DNA from: an uncultured cyanobacterium
Lineage (GTDB): Bacteria > Cyanobacteriota > Cyanobacteriia > Cyanobacteriales > FACHB-T130
NCBI GenBank assembly: GCA_936920195.1
Contig: CAKZHE010000026.1
Location: forward strand, 1 to 40,755
DNA length: 40,755 bases
Reading direction: 5' to 3'
Shown here one piece after another: positions 32,014 through 40,755 of this stretch. Made by a program: the position numbers and the translations under genes. Positions within the stretch are counted from its first letter, which is position 1, and the number at the start of each line of letters is the position of its first letter. The notes under the pieces were generated by a model that worked only from the letters and a program-made list of their open reading frames with translations, was not told where the DNA came from and searched no databases.

Positions 32014-33405
32014 ATGAACCTTAAGGAAATGTTAAAATTCGCAGACAATTTAGTATTTGCTAGCACAGGTAAACACCTTAATGATTTGCAAGAGACTATT
32101 CTGCGCGGCACATGGGAAGATAAAGACTACAAAGAAATTGCTAAAGCAGTTAACCGATCTGAAGATCGTGTTAGAGAGGTGGGAATGGAATTATGGCAGA
32201 TTCTTTCACAAGAGTTGGGAGAAAAAGTTAGTAAATCAAACTTTCGCTCGGCAATGGAGAGGGTGCAAAACTCTAATATTTTAAACTTTGCACAAAATGT
32301 CAGCGGTAGTTTTAATATTTGTGGAGAAAGTAGACAACCGCCAGATATACCAAATGGACATCCACATAATAAAGAAACGGCTAATTCAACACAAGCTAAA
32401 AGCTGCCATCAAGATTTGAGCGAGATGCCGGAGTTGGGTGCTTTTTACGCTCGCACTTCCGAATTTGAAACTCTTAAAACATGGATTTTGGAACAACGCT
32501 GTCGCTTAATTGCACTTACAGGTATCAGCGGTATTGGCAAAACCTTGTTAGCGGTACAACTGGTTCAACAAATTAAAGATGAGTTTGAATATGTAATTTG
32601 GTGCAGTCTAGACGCATCCCCTAATCCAACTGAATTTCAGGATAATTTGAATCAGTTTTTTTTTCAGTCAGAAAAGCTCGATTCATCGGCAACTAACCAA
32701 AAACCTTTATCGTTGATTAAACATTTGCAAAAACATCGCTGTTTAGTTGTTGCGGACAATCTGCACAACCTTTTCAGTAGTGGCGAATTGGCAGGCAAGT
32801 ATAAATCTGGATATGAAGAATATCGCACTCTATTCAAACAAATAGAAAAATTATCCCATCAAAGTTGTTTTCTGCTTGTTGGTTGGGAACAACCGCGAGA
32901 AATAACTCCAGTTAAAACCACAAATTCTGCAATTCAGACTTTACAATTGACTGGTTTGGATGCAGCAGCGGCAAGGGAAATACTAAGAGATTATGGCTTA
33001 GAGGAAAGCGAATATTGGGAAACACTGATTCAGCGTTATCAGGGTAATCCCTTATGGTTAAAAAGCGTGGCAACTCTGATGCAAGAGTTGGGAGAAGGCG
33101 TAAATGAGTTATTACCAGATGATATGATATTATTGCCAGAAGATTTGAAAGATGTTTTACACCAGCAGTTTAGCCGCCTCTCTGAATCGGAAAAACAAGT
33201 CCTGTCGTTGTTGGCACAAGAAAGTCCGCCTATCAACTTAGCCAAATTATTAGAAAATAGTCTCATACTGCTGGCAGATTTGCTCAATTCGCTGCACTCT
33301 TTATCTCGGCGCAGCTTGATTGAAAAACAAGATGGTTTTTACCTGATTTCACCTGTGGTTAGGCAGTATGCAACAATCGCCAATAATTATCCAAAAAGTT
33401 TGTAG
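32014..33405 (+). CDS. VMAP-HTH / NB-ARC (STAND-type) ATPase without C-terminal repeats
   Basis: Residues 1-80 (MNLKEMLKFADNLVFASTGK, DLQETILRGTWEDKDYKEIA, SKSNFRSAMERVQ) match the N-terminal helix-turn-helix of cyanobacterial vWA-MoxR-associated proteins. The NB-ARC/NACHT-type P-loop is LTGISGIGKTLLA (170-180), a Walker B-like stretch is HRCLVVADNLHNLF, and the winged-helix part holds LSESEKQVLSLLA. Larger relatives carry C-terminal WD40 or TPR sensors; this protein ends at 463 residues with a stop inside a palindromic repeat. It may be a small full-length type or one that has lost its sensor. STAND ATPases often act in signalling or anti-phage responses. Confidence 0.8.
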   Translation: MNLKEMLKFADNLVFASTGKHLNDLQETILRGTWEDKDYKEIAKAVNRSEDRVREVGMELWQILSQELGEKVSKSNFRSAMERVQNSNILNFAQNVSGSFNICGESRQPPDIPNGHPHNKETANSTQAKSCHQDLSEMPELGAFYARTSEFETLKTWILEQRCRLIALTGISGIGKTLLAVQLVQQIKDEFEYVIWCSLDASPNPTEFQDNLNQFFFQSEKLDSSATNQKPLSLIKHLQKHRCLVVADNLHNLFSSGELAGKYKSGYEEYRTLFKQIEKLSHQSCFLLVGWEQPREITPVKTTNSAIQTLQLTGLDAAAAREILRDYGLEESEYWETLIQRYQGNPLWLKSVATLMQELGEGVNELLPDDMILLPEDLKDVLHQQFSRLSESEKQVLSLLAQESPPINLAKLLENSLILLADLLNSLHSLSRRSLIEKQDGFYLISPVVRQYATIANNYPKSL

Positions 33406-33446
33406 TTGGGCTTTAGCCCTTACATTGGGGCTAAAGCCCAACTACG
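33398..33446. repeat. Palindromic repeat family A, copy 3
   Basis: TAGTTGGGCTTTAGCCC (33403-33419) pairs perfectly with GGGCTAAAGCCCAACTA (33428-33444), the same arm sequence as copies 1 and 2, with a different loop (TTACATTG). The first three bases of the arm, TAG, are the stop codon of the NB-ARC gene. It lies 8 bases from the end of the convergent VWA gene. Confidence 0.95.
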
Positions 33447-33454
33447 AAGCTGGG

Positions 33455-35932
33455 TTAAGGTAGAATTCGGAGTTTCAGACGGATTGTACCGCTTGCAGTG
33501 GCAGGGGCTTGCCAAGTGGCGATCGCTCGCTTAATTTCGTTAATAGTTGCCGATTCTTGCAGAGTCGAACTGGTATCATCAAGGATGATTCTGCCGACGC
33601 GACCATTGGATACGGGGAACTCTAGCACAATTTCGCCACTAACACCCGCAGGCAGATTAACGTATTGTAGCAGTTGAGTGAGAGAAGCGATCGCCTGCGG
33701 ATCTAACCCATCGGCACTAATTATTTGCAAGCGATTATTGGGTACTTGCAATTCCAATTTTTCCGCTTCTCTGGCAGGAACTTTGGGCTTCAACATCGGC
33801 TGAGGTTGATTTGAAGCGCTGCCTCGATTGCCTCCAGGACTACTGGGCATTACTGACTGAGGTTGGGGTGGTGCGGCGTAGCCTCGCGTGTTACTGGTAG
33901 TGGCAGGAGCGTTAACAGATTGGTCTGCTCTGTCTCCAAAAACACCCGTATAACTAACCCCTTGGGGCATTTCCACCGGGACTTCTACCTTCTGGCGAGA
34001 ACCATCGGGATTGACGCGGACTTCTTCGCTGACGGCAACAAAGGCGGTGTATTGGGAAAGCAAGCGATAGGCTAAAGCCGTAGCTGTGACGGCATCAACG
34101 CCAGATTTGGTTTCGCCGCCAAACATCCCATTCATCAAATCCTTGATTTTGGCTCGTCCCCAAAGTTGCGCGATTGGGCTTCGCCCAGGCTGCGCGATCG
34201 CCGGACTGCTATTATTACCAAAGTCAACTTTCAAAGTTTGTTCGTATTGCTTGCCCCCAGCGGCAGTGCCAGTGATTTTTAAAAACCCATTACTGCGGTC
34301 TTTTTTCTTGCCAAATAACACCAACGGCTGATTGGCAAACAAATCTGGTGCAGCTTGGGGATAAAGTTCTGGTGCGGCTCCTTCCCCTTCCCATTGGACT
34401 TGAATATTTGTCAGCACGGGATTATTTATTTGGCGGAAAAACTTTTCTGCCACAGCTTGCGTTGGTTCATCTTGGCGAATTACCTGGGATGTCCCTCTAC
34501 CCACTTCAGCTAACCTGTCCAATATAAAGCGATTGACGGAACTACCCACCCCAAAACTATATAAACGATTTCCCGGTTTCAGTTGCTTCTGGACTTCCGC
34601 AATCACTTCATTCTCGTTACCGATATAGCCATCGGTAATCAGCACCACGCTTCGCAAACGTCCTTCCGGTGCTGCCGGGAAGTTCAAGACAGTTTTGATG
34701 CCATTGAGCAACTCTGTACCGCCATTGGCATCCAATTTGTCAATATAGGCAAGGGCTTTTTGACGGTTGGCGGCAGTATTGGCTAAAGGTTTGGCAGAAA
34801 GTTGTTTGGTGCTATTGGCAAAGTCGATAATCGTAAAGGTGTCGTTGGGATTCAACCCTTTAATAAACCGCCGCATCAACTCTTGGGATTTTGCTAAAGG
34901 ATCTCCGGATTGAGAACCGGAAGTATCCATCAAGAACACTACATCTTTAGGGACAATTTCGTTACTGCGATATTCTAAAGCTGGAATCAGGTAAGAAGCA
35001 AAGTGTCCGCCTTGGTCATTGGCTTGGGTAAGTACCGTGGCTTGGGTGTTGGCAGTGGCAACCCGATAGCGCAGAATTAAGTCTTTGTTGGGAATATTAT
35101 CTTCTGGTTTCAGGACAACGCGGACATTTTCGCCACTGTTGCTCGCTTCAATTTGGTGGGAAGTCGATTCAATATTACTAACGGTTACTCCGGCAGCAAT
35201 ATCAACGGTAACGCTGATATCATGTCCCGAACGAGTACCGGGTTTAACTATAGGGGGATTGATTCTAGAACCATCGGGAACTATATTGCTATCTCCCCCC
35301 CCAATGGGTTTGCCAGGAATATAGCGATGTCCAACAACCATCGGAAAGACAAACTCGTAATTGCCGCCTTCAAACTTTAGGCTGTCGGTGTAGCGAATCG
35401 TCACTTCAATTTTTTCTCCCGGCTTGATATTTGCCAGAGATTGAGTAAATATATTATCCCGTTCTTGTTCCAATAATCCCGCCGTGCGGCCTTCTTGCCG
35501 AGCGCGTTCGTAAATTTCTTTAGCTTCTTGCCGCTTTTTGATATCGCCTTTGATGACGCGATCGCCTATCTTAATTTCCATATCGTCTACTGCCGCCTCA
35601 TCGGGCAGCGGGAAGACATAAACCGCCTCTAACGGGTTTTGAAACGGATTTTCAAAGGTTTGGGTAACTTCCACCCGCGACAAGTTGCCCGTCACCTGAG
35701 CTTTAACTTCCGTATGCTTGAGGGGAAAAACCTGTTGCTTACCATCTTTGGTAGCGGCAAACAACCCTCCTGGGGGACGATCGGGAGCCGCTGGAGAATT
35801 ATTAGCTTCTTTAGAATTAGAATTAATTTGGCGGGATGTCGGTTGGCTGTTGGATTGGGCAAGTACCAAGTGGGAAACTGCGCCCAACGCTCCCACTACT
35901 AGCAGAGTCGCTGGCAATACATAGAGTTTCAT
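33455..35932 (-). CDS. Secreted/membrane VIT-VWA domain protein
   Basis: ATG 35932 opens a signal peptide/anchor (MKLYVLPATLLVVGALGAVS). A VIT domain follows (PLKHTEVKAQVTGNLSRVEV, EAVYVFPLPDEAAV, then KEIYERARQEGRTAGLLEQE), then a VWA domain with MIDAS motif VVFLMDTSGSQSGD and a C-terminal beta domain after a long Pro/Gln-rich linker (about 690-740). This is the layout of inter-alpha-trypsin-inhibitor-like exported proteins. A HIP-like palindromic insert encodes AIAQPGRSPIAQL near residue 580. Function is unknown; probably protein interaction at the cell surface. Confidence 0.85.
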   Translation of the reverse strand: MKLYVLPATLLVVGALGAVSHLVLAQSNSQPTSRQINSNSKEANNSPAAPDRPPGGLFAATKDGKQQVFPLKHTEVKAQVTGNLSRVEVTQTFENPFQNPLEAVYVFPLPDEAAVDDMEIKIGDRVIKGDIKKRQEAKEIYERARQEGRTAGLLEQERDNIFTQSLANIKPGEKIEVTIRYTDSLKFEGGNYEFVFPMVVGHRYIPGKPIGGGDSNIVPDGSRINPPIVKPGTRSGHDISVTVDIAAGVTVSNIESTSHQIEASNSGENVRVVLKPEDNIPNKDLILRYRVATANTQATVLTQANDQGGHFASYLIPALEYRSNEIVPKDVVFLMDTSGSQSGDPLAKSQELMRRFIKGLNPNDTFTIIDFANSTKQLSAKPLANTAANRQKALAYIDKLDANGGTELLNGIKTVLNFPAAPEGRLRSVVLITDGYIGNENEVIAEVQKQLKPGNRLYSFGVGSSVNRFILDRLAEVGRGTSQVIRQDEPTQAVAEKFFRQINNPVLTNIQVQWEGEGAAPELYPQAAPDLFANQPLVLFGKKKDRSNGFLKITGTAAGGKQYEQTLKVDFGNNSSPAIAQPGRSPIAQLWGRAKIKDLMNGMFGGETKSGVDAVTATALAYRLLSQYTAFVAVSEEVRVNPDGSRQKVEVPVEMPQGVSYTGVFGDRADQSVNAPATTSNTRGYAAPPQPQSVMPSSPGGNRGSASNQPQPMLKPKVPAREAEKLELQVPNNRLQIISADGLDPQAIASLTQLLQYVNLPAGVSGEIVLEFPVSNGRVGRIILDDTSSTLQESATINEIKRAIATWQAPATASGTIRLKLRILP

Positions 35933-36077
35933 AGTTAAAATAGGGAATTTTGACAAGTTCTGCTTTAGGATGACATCAGGAAAAAGGCGATCGCCCTCCG
36001 GTTTCATTTTCGGTAACAATTTCCTGTAGCCTAGATTAAGGCAACTGCCTATTTTCGTTGATTTTATAAAAGGGGCA

Positions 36078-36605
36078 ATGGATAACTTTTTGCCGATAAT
36101 CTATCTTTTCCTGTTTGTGGCCTTGCTTTCAGGAGCCAGTTGGCTAGTTTTTCGCCAGATTTTGAAGAATCGCCAAGTGGAAAGCAGCCTCTCGCGGCTA
36201 GAATCCAAGCTGAAACAGGAGAAAGGCACAGCCCAAGAGTATTACGAACTGGGCAGCATTTATTTAGAAAAAAAACTGTTTGCTCAATCAGTCGTCCTAT
36301 TCCAAAAGGCACTGAAAGCCGATGATGAGGAAAATCCCATCCTCCCCCTCATCTACAATGCCCTGGGCTTTGGCTATTTTGCCCAAGAACAGTACGATTT
36401 AGCCATCCGGCAGTACAAAGAATCCCTCCGATTAGCGCCAGATTACGTCACCGCCTGGAATAATTTAGGCCATGTCTACGAGCGGAAAAAGCTGACTGCT
36501 CAAGCTTTAGAAGCTTATGAAGAGGCGTTAAAGTCCGAGCCAAAGAATGAGACTGCCAGCCGTCGGGCGGAGTCTTTGCGGAAACGGTTGGTTCCCTCTG
36601 GGTAG
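36078..36605 (+). CDS. ycf37: Ycf37-like TPR protein (photosystem I assembly)
   Basis: A 175-residue protein: one N-terminal membrane helix (IYLFLFVALLSGASWLVFRQ) and then about three TPRs (AQEYYELGSIYLEKKLFAQS, LIYNALGFGYFAQEQYDLAI, VTAWNNLGHVYERKKLTAQA). This matches the size and layout of cyanobacterial Ycf37, a membrane TPR protein involved in photosystem I stability. An AAGGGG lies shortly before the ATG. The stop is 4 bases before the cobH ATG, so the two may be co-transcribed. Confidence 0.75.
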   Translation: MDNFLPIIYLFLFVALLSGASWLVFRQILKNRQVESSLSRLESKLKQEKGTAQEYYELGSIYLEKKLFAQSVVLFQKALKADDEENPILPLIYNALGFGYFAQEQYDLAIRQYKESLRLAPDYVTAWNNLGHVYERKKLTAQALEAYEEALKSEPKNETASRRAESLRKRLVPSG

Positions 36606-36609
36606 AATT

Positions 36610-37263
36610 ATGGAATGGCACGTTACCGATGCTCAAAGTCTAGCAATTATTGACCGCGAAATAAGCGATAATCCTAGTGCGATCGCCGAAGTTTTGGCGT
36701 TTAGTCCAGCGGAATACGAGATTGTCCGGCGGGCTGTTTATGCCACCGCCGATTTTGAATATCAATCTTTGGTACGATTTTCGGAGCGAGCTTTACAATC
36801 TGGGGCTGCTGCCTTAGCTGCTCGCAGTACCATTGTGGTTGATGTACCGATGGTACAGGTAGCGATTACCCCCAATATTCAAAATACCTTTGCCAATCCG
36901 GTATATTGCAGTATGGATGCCCTAACTAGGCCGCAAAAAGAAAAAACCCGGGCGGCTTGGGGGATTGAAACTCTGGCTAGGCGCTATCCAGAGGGGATTT
37001 TTGTAGTTGGACAAGCACAAACCGCACTGATGGCGATCGTAGAATTAATTGAAGCTGGGGAAATTCGTCCCGCTTTAGTAATTGGAGCGCCTTCAGGATT
37101 TGTGGATGTGGATGTCGTCAAGGATAGGCTCAAAGATTCCTTAGTTGCCCATATTCGGATTGAAGGGCGCAAAGGCGGCGCAGTGGTAGCAGCAGCGATG
37201 GTGAATGGGTTAGTTGATTTGGCTTGGCAAGCTTATGGGCAAGATACCAATGGAATTGCTTGA
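36610..37263 (+). CDS. cobH: Precorrin-8X methylmutase
   Basis: Starting at ATG 36610 gives 217 residues of the CobH/CbiC family. Visible landmarks are ADFEYQSLVRFSERALQSGA, RSTIVVDVPMVQVAIT, GIETLARRYPEGIFVVGQAQ and LVIGAPSGFVDVDVVKDRL. The enzyme moves the C-11 methyl to C-12 to make hydrogenobyrinate/cobyrinate in corrin (B12) synthesis. The upstream start at 36547 would overlap ycf37 by about 59 bases and is less likely. Other cob genes are not adjacent in this window. Confidence 0.9.
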   Translation: MEWHVTDAQSLAIIDREISDNPSAIAEVLAFSPAEYEIVRRAVYATADFEYQSLVRFSERALQSGAAALAARSTIVVDVPMVQVAITPNIQNTFANPVYCSMDALTRPQKEKTRAAWGIETLARRYPEGIFVVGQAQTALMAIVELIEAGEIRPALVIGAPSGFVDVDVVKDRLKDSLVAHIRIEGRKGGAVVAAAMVNGLVDLAWQAYGQDTNGIA

Positions 37264-37284
37264 CATACTCCTAGACTTCAAACC

Positions 37285-37500
37285 TACAAAAACTGACAAT
37301 ACCCGTAGGTTGGGTTGCGCGACAGCAAAACCCAACAAAACAAACGCAAATGTTGAGTTTCCACTATCGTTTCAACCCAACCTACGATTTACTACAAAAA
37401 CTGACAATACCCGTAGGTTGGGTTGCGCGACAGCAAAACCCAACAAAACAAACGCGAATGTTGGGTTTCCACTATCGTTTCAACCCAACCTACGATTTAT
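37285..37500. repeat. Two tandem copies of a 108-bp palindromic repeat
   Basis: Copy 1 is 37285-37392 and copy 2 is 37393-37500; they differ at about three positions. Each contains CCGTAGGTTGGGTTGCGCGA near its start and CAACCCAACCTACG near its end, which pair as inverted arms around a TTCAACCC/GGGTTT-type middle. The element belongs to a common cyanobacterial CGTAGGTTGGGTT repeat group. It sits between cobH and the sensor kinase, which converge on it. Confidence 0.95.
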
Positions 37501-37504
37501 GATA

Positions 37505-40500
37505 TCAGTCTGTTTTTCTAGGTTGTTTCACCGGAATCTCAATGCTCAACTCTGTGCCTTCGCCTAATACTGAATTGCATTTTAGCAGACCTTTGTGCCG
37601 ATCGTGAATAATTTGATAGCTAGTTGCCAACCCTAAACCCGTACCTTTCCCCACATCTTTCGTCGTAAAGAATGGTTCAAAAATTCGGGGCAGAACTGTT
37701 GGGGGAATTCCTACTCCATTGTCGGCAATTTTAATTATCGCCCTATCACTGTTTAGCAGCTTGGTAGTGATAGTAATCCTAGGCTGACGAGTTGAGTCGT
37801 CACCGCGAAAACCTGCCACTGCTTCAATCGCATTCAAGAAAATATTTAGAAAAACCTGATTTAATGCACTAGGATAACATTCAATGAAGGGCAAGGAATC
37901 GCCTTCTTTGACTAGAATAATTTCAGATTGGTCATTTTGAGGATTATCTGAATCATAATTGCGATTCAGGCTGTGCTGCAAAATCAACAATGTACTATCG
38001 ATACACTCGTGAATATCAACATAATTCAACTCAGCTTTGTCTAATTGAGAAAATACCTTTAAAGACTCAACAATGCTCTTAATCCGGCTACTGCCTAATT
38101 TCATTGATGCCAGAATTTTACTAATATCTTCAATCATGTAATCTAAATCAATATCAGCTATTGTCTCTTGGATATCATTGACAGGTTGAGGATAATAATG
38201 TTGATATTTTCCCAGCAATTTTAAAATTTCTTTGGTATACTCGTCAATGTGCTTAATATTGCCGTGAACAAAATTATTGGGATTATTAATTTCGTGGGCA
38301 ATTCCCGCCACCAATTGTCCTAAACTGGTCATTTTGGCAGTTTGAATTAACTGGGTTTGACTCCGTTGGAGATCTTCTAGGGTTGCCAATAGCTGTTGAT
38401 TCTTTTCTTGCAACTCCTCAGTTCTGGATGCTACCCTTTCCTCCAAAGTCGCATAAACGCGAGCATTTTCAATCGAAATTGCCATTTGGGAAACCAAAAC
38501 TTTGATAATCTCCAATCGTTCTTGCGTAAAAGCTCCTTGGGCAAGACGATTTTCTAAATAAAGAATGCCGATGAATTTGCCTTGGTAAATAATTGGCAAG
38601 CTTAAAATTGATTTCGGTTGGTACTTTTGAATATAGGAGTCGTTGGTAAACTTGCCCTCAACAGCAGCATTATTTAGGAGCAAAGTTTCTTCCTTTCTTT
38701 GAACATAATTAATCATCCCAAATGGTAAATCCGCATATTTATCAACCGGAATAAAGCGCAGATTGGTAACTTGCTCCAATTCCACATTGCCTTCCGCTGC
38801 CAGCACCATCTGATTCTCTTCCAGTAAAAACAGCAACACCTTTTGCGCTCCGGCACTTTCCATAATAATTTGAATTAATTTAGAGAGCAGATTTTCCAGA
38901 ATTAATTCTTTAGAAATAGCTTGGGATGCTCTGGTGACAGTAACAATATCCAGCATCGCAGAACTGGTTTCATTGCTGGTGGTATTGATAGTAGTGCTGG
39001 GAACTAAATCCAGATTAGGTTCTTCGGGAGCAGCAGCTACTACAAAAATTTCTGGATATCGTTGCTCTAAGTCTTTAACTTTAGCTAAAGCGCCCCAACG
39101 TTGATAGGTATGGTAAGATTCAATCAAATAAGCTTTAGCCGTGGTTTGTCGATTGCGAGAGAAATAAAACTCTGCTGCCAATTCCCAAGCCAAAGCTTCA
39201 TCCTGAGTAAATCCTTCGGCTTTAGCTCCAGAAATTGCCCGTTCATAATATTCTATCGCTTGAGAATCTCGCCCCAAAACCCGCGCCTTTTCTGCTTCAA
39301 CTAAATCATACCCATGCTGATAATTCATTGGCGCATGATACGCCCATTTTCTTCTGCATTTTTGGTTAACAGCAACTTTTTTAAAAAATTCCTTTTTTTC
39401 TTTGGCTGAAGCTTGGGGATAAACGGCTAATAAAGAAAGGGAATGGTAGAAGTTGTGTGCAGGTATATTGATAGAGCCAAATGCACTTTTAATATATTTT
39501 TCAGCTAGACTAGCTTTTTCAACTGCTTTAGTATAATCTTGCATAAAGTAGTCGAAAATACATTGGGTAAAATTATCCCAAAATATGGTAATTTGATTAT
39601 CAGTTTTCCTGAAAATCTGAGAACGTGTAGTTAAATCTAAAGAATCTCGACTGAGAAGCCTTAAGTAGAGTTTTTTCCATACATAGTTCATTTCAAGTGA
39701 AAATTCTCTTTTCAATTGTATCATCATATTCATATGAGTTTTATTTTTATCTGCTAGTTGATTTAAATCATTTCCATTGAAAAATGCCTGATTCTCATAA
39801 GTCATCATCGCATAACAGGCATATTCTAAATCGCCATTATCTAGACAAGTTTTAATATGGTCTGACCAAGTTTCTATTAGTGTTTTAATAGGAATTTTCC
39901 AGTGTTTAATTGTGGCAAAAAACAATAAATAAACAGTTGGCTTGAGTCTTCTATAGTTAAATTCATCTACTATCTTTATTGCTAACTCACCAAATTTATA
40001 TCCAGAACTAATATTCCCCATTCCAACGCACAAAATCAAACCATAAAGAGCATATCCCACTGCTGTTTGAGGACAATTACCATATTTAATACTCAAATTA
40101 ATCATTCTTGTTGCTACTACAGGTAGTAATTCAGGATTGGTTGTTCCAGCCGCAATAAATACTGCATTTAAAAGCCGCATAACTGCTAGTTTATCAGGTT
40201 CTTTCATTGCTTTAATGACAGATAATTCCTCAAAGTGCTTATTAGCTAAGTTCAGCTTGGTTCGGAATAATTCTATAGCAATTACTAATTTATTTGCTTT
40301 TTTTGATAATGGAAAACCCAGTCTTTCTAGTAAAGGCATGACAGTATCAATCACTGCTTTCATCTGATTTTGGGATATATAAAATTGAATTTTTTGCTCA
40401 TAGACTGGGATTTTTTCTAGGAGAGTTTTAGCGCGTTCTAAAACCAATTCAGATAACTGATTTGCTCGCTCGAAGTTAATATTCAGATATTCCGCCGATA

Positions 40501-40755
40501 TCGCTTCTATATGAATATCCAAAGTCAACTGATATTGATTCTGCCAACTATCTTTATCCAGCAATTCCAAACTAATCTTTAAACACTTCGCCGCCACATC
40601 ATAGGCATTGGAGGCAATCGCTTTCTTCCCCGCCTGCAAATTCAGTTCCGCTAACTGATTTTTTTCAACTTGAGATTTAATCAGTTCTCTCCCCAAATTT
40701 AATTGATTAACGATATCAAAAATATTTTCTTCCAGTTCTACCTCTAGGGTATTTC
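37505..40755 (-). CDS. GAF/HisKA/HATPase sensor kinase, C-terminal part of a giant multidomain protein (runs off right edge)
   Basis: The minus-strand frame is open to the window edge; before the first possible start at 40696 it reads [19 protein letters not shown], typical of the middle of cyanobacterial trifunctional Ser/Thr-kinase/AAA/histidine-kinase proteins. Residues up to about 560 are TPR-like helices. GAF follows ([40 protein letters not shown]). The kinase has the H-box [16 protein letters not shown]-box [16 protein letters not shown]1 [12 protein letters not shown] and G2 [15 protein letters not shown], so it is complete and probably active. There is no receiver domain. The N-terminal kinase/AAA part is outside the window. 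Confidence 0.9.
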   Translation of the reverse strand, partial: NTLEVELEENIFDIVNQLNLGRELIKSQVEKNQLAELNLQAGKKAIASNAYDVAAKCLKISLELLDKDSWQNQYQLTLDIHIEAISAEYLNINFERANQLSELVLERAKTLLEKIPVYEQKIQFYISQNQMKAVIDTVMPLLERLGFPLSKKANKLVIAIELFRTKLNLANKHFEELSVIKAMKEPDKLAVMRLLNAVFIAAGTTNPELLPVVATRMINLSIKYGNCPQTAVGYALYGLILCVGMGNISSGYKFGELAIKIVDEFNYRRLKPTVYLLFFATIKHWKIPIKTLIETWSDHIKTCLDNGDLEYACYAMMTYENQAFFNGNDLNQLADKNKTHMNMMIQLKREFSLEMNYVWKKLYLRLLSRDSLDLTTRSQIFRKTDNQITIFWDNFTQCIFDYFMQDYTKAVEKASLAEKYIKSAFGSINIPAHNFYHSLSLLAVYPQASAKEKKEFFKKVAVNQKCRRKWAYHAPMNYQHGYDLVEAEKARVLGRDSQAIEYYERAISGAKAEGFTQDEALAWELAAEFYFSRNRQTTAKAYLIESYHTYQRWGALAKVKDLEQRYPEIFVVAAAPEEPNLDLVPSTTINTTSNETSSAMLDIVTVTRASQAISKELILENLLSKLIQIIMESAGAQKVLLFLLEENQMVLAAEGNVELEQVTNLRFIPVDKYADLPFGMINYVQRKEETLLLNNAAVEGKFTNDSYIQKYQPKSILSLPIIYQGKFIGILYLENRLAQGAFTQERLEIIKVLVSQMAISIENARVYATLEERVASRTEELQEKNQQLLATLEDLQRSQTQLIQTAKMTSLGQLVAGIAHEINNPNNFVHGNIKHIDEYTKEILKLLGKYQHYYPQPVNDIQETIADIDLDYMIEDISKILASMKLGSSRIKSIVESLKVFSQLDKAELNYVDIHECIDSTLLILQHSLNRNYDSDNPQNDQSEIILVKEGDSLPFIECYPSALNQVFLNIFLNAIEAVAGFRGDDSTRQPRITITTKLLNSDRAIIKIADNGVGIPPTVLPRIFEPFFTTKDVGKGTGLGLATSYQIIHDRHKGLLKCNSVLGEGTELSIEIPVKQPRKTD

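Noticed and set aside
36547-36609. Longer start for cobH
   Set aside because: It overlaps the end of ycf37 in another frame and adds 21 non-family residues.
37214-37567. Plus-strand frame with duplicated peptide
   Set aside because: It is a translation of the 108-bp tandem repeat.

Overview
The window looks like chromosomal DNA of a filamentous, Oscillatoriales-type cyanobacterium. The HIP1 octamer GCGATCGC is scattered throughout, heptamer STRR arrays (GGGAACA/GGGAATA) occur twice, and the gene content is cyanobacterial: a CrtD-type carotenoid desaturase, a Ycf37-like photosystem I assembly protein, precorrin-8X methylmutase, a VMAP-type HTH/NB-ARC protein, a giant GAF/histidine-kinase protein and many Uma2 (DUF820) genes. 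I cannot name a genus from sequence alone.

Layout. 1-2.1 kb: a decayed IS200/IS605 element lies at the end of a three-gene operon (DUF1636 protein, hypothetical protein, truncated methyltransferase). A cobalamin riboswitch heads this operon. 2.1-10 kb: a short secreted peptide, a pentapeptide-repeat protein, a CheY-like regulator, a beta-barrel/beta-helix outer-membrane protein, a Uma2 gene, a transposon remnant and a transketolase-like enzyme. 10-23.5 kb is rich in defence-type genes interspersed with housekeeping genes. It holds a stand-alone EVE/PUA-like protein, a Uma2 / ABC-ATPase / TOPRIM-like operon, a CobW relic, an M16 peptidase, CrtD, an orphan HicB, and a PLD-helicase / Uma2 array / Eco57I-type restriction locus that is broken in at least two places. 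23.5-31.3 kb: glycosyltransferase, AI-2E-type permease, ScpA, sugar nucleotidyltransferase, a short GspF/PilC protein and a UPF0175/DUF3368 toxin-antitoxin pair. 31.3-40.8 kb: a DUF2690 secreted protein, an NB-ARC protein, a VIT/VWA protein, Ycf37, CobH/CbiC, a 108-bp tandem repeat, and the C-terminal three-quarters kilobase-scale part of a sensor kinase that runs off the right edge.

The strongest unusual signals are four. (1) One palindromic repeat family supplies the stop codon of three unrelated genes (M16 peptidase, Eco57I-type protein, NB-ARC protein). (2) The helicase has an in-frame TAG followed by 43 open codons ending in an ATGA overlap with the next gene, so its conserved C-terminus appears cut off. 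(3) A cobalamin riboswitch has an STRR array sitting between it and the start codon. (4) An ABC-ATPase/TOPRIM-like pair overlaps by ATGA and sits behind a Uma2 nuclease, which resembles a two- or three-gene defence module. No tRNA, rRNA or CRISPR array was seen.
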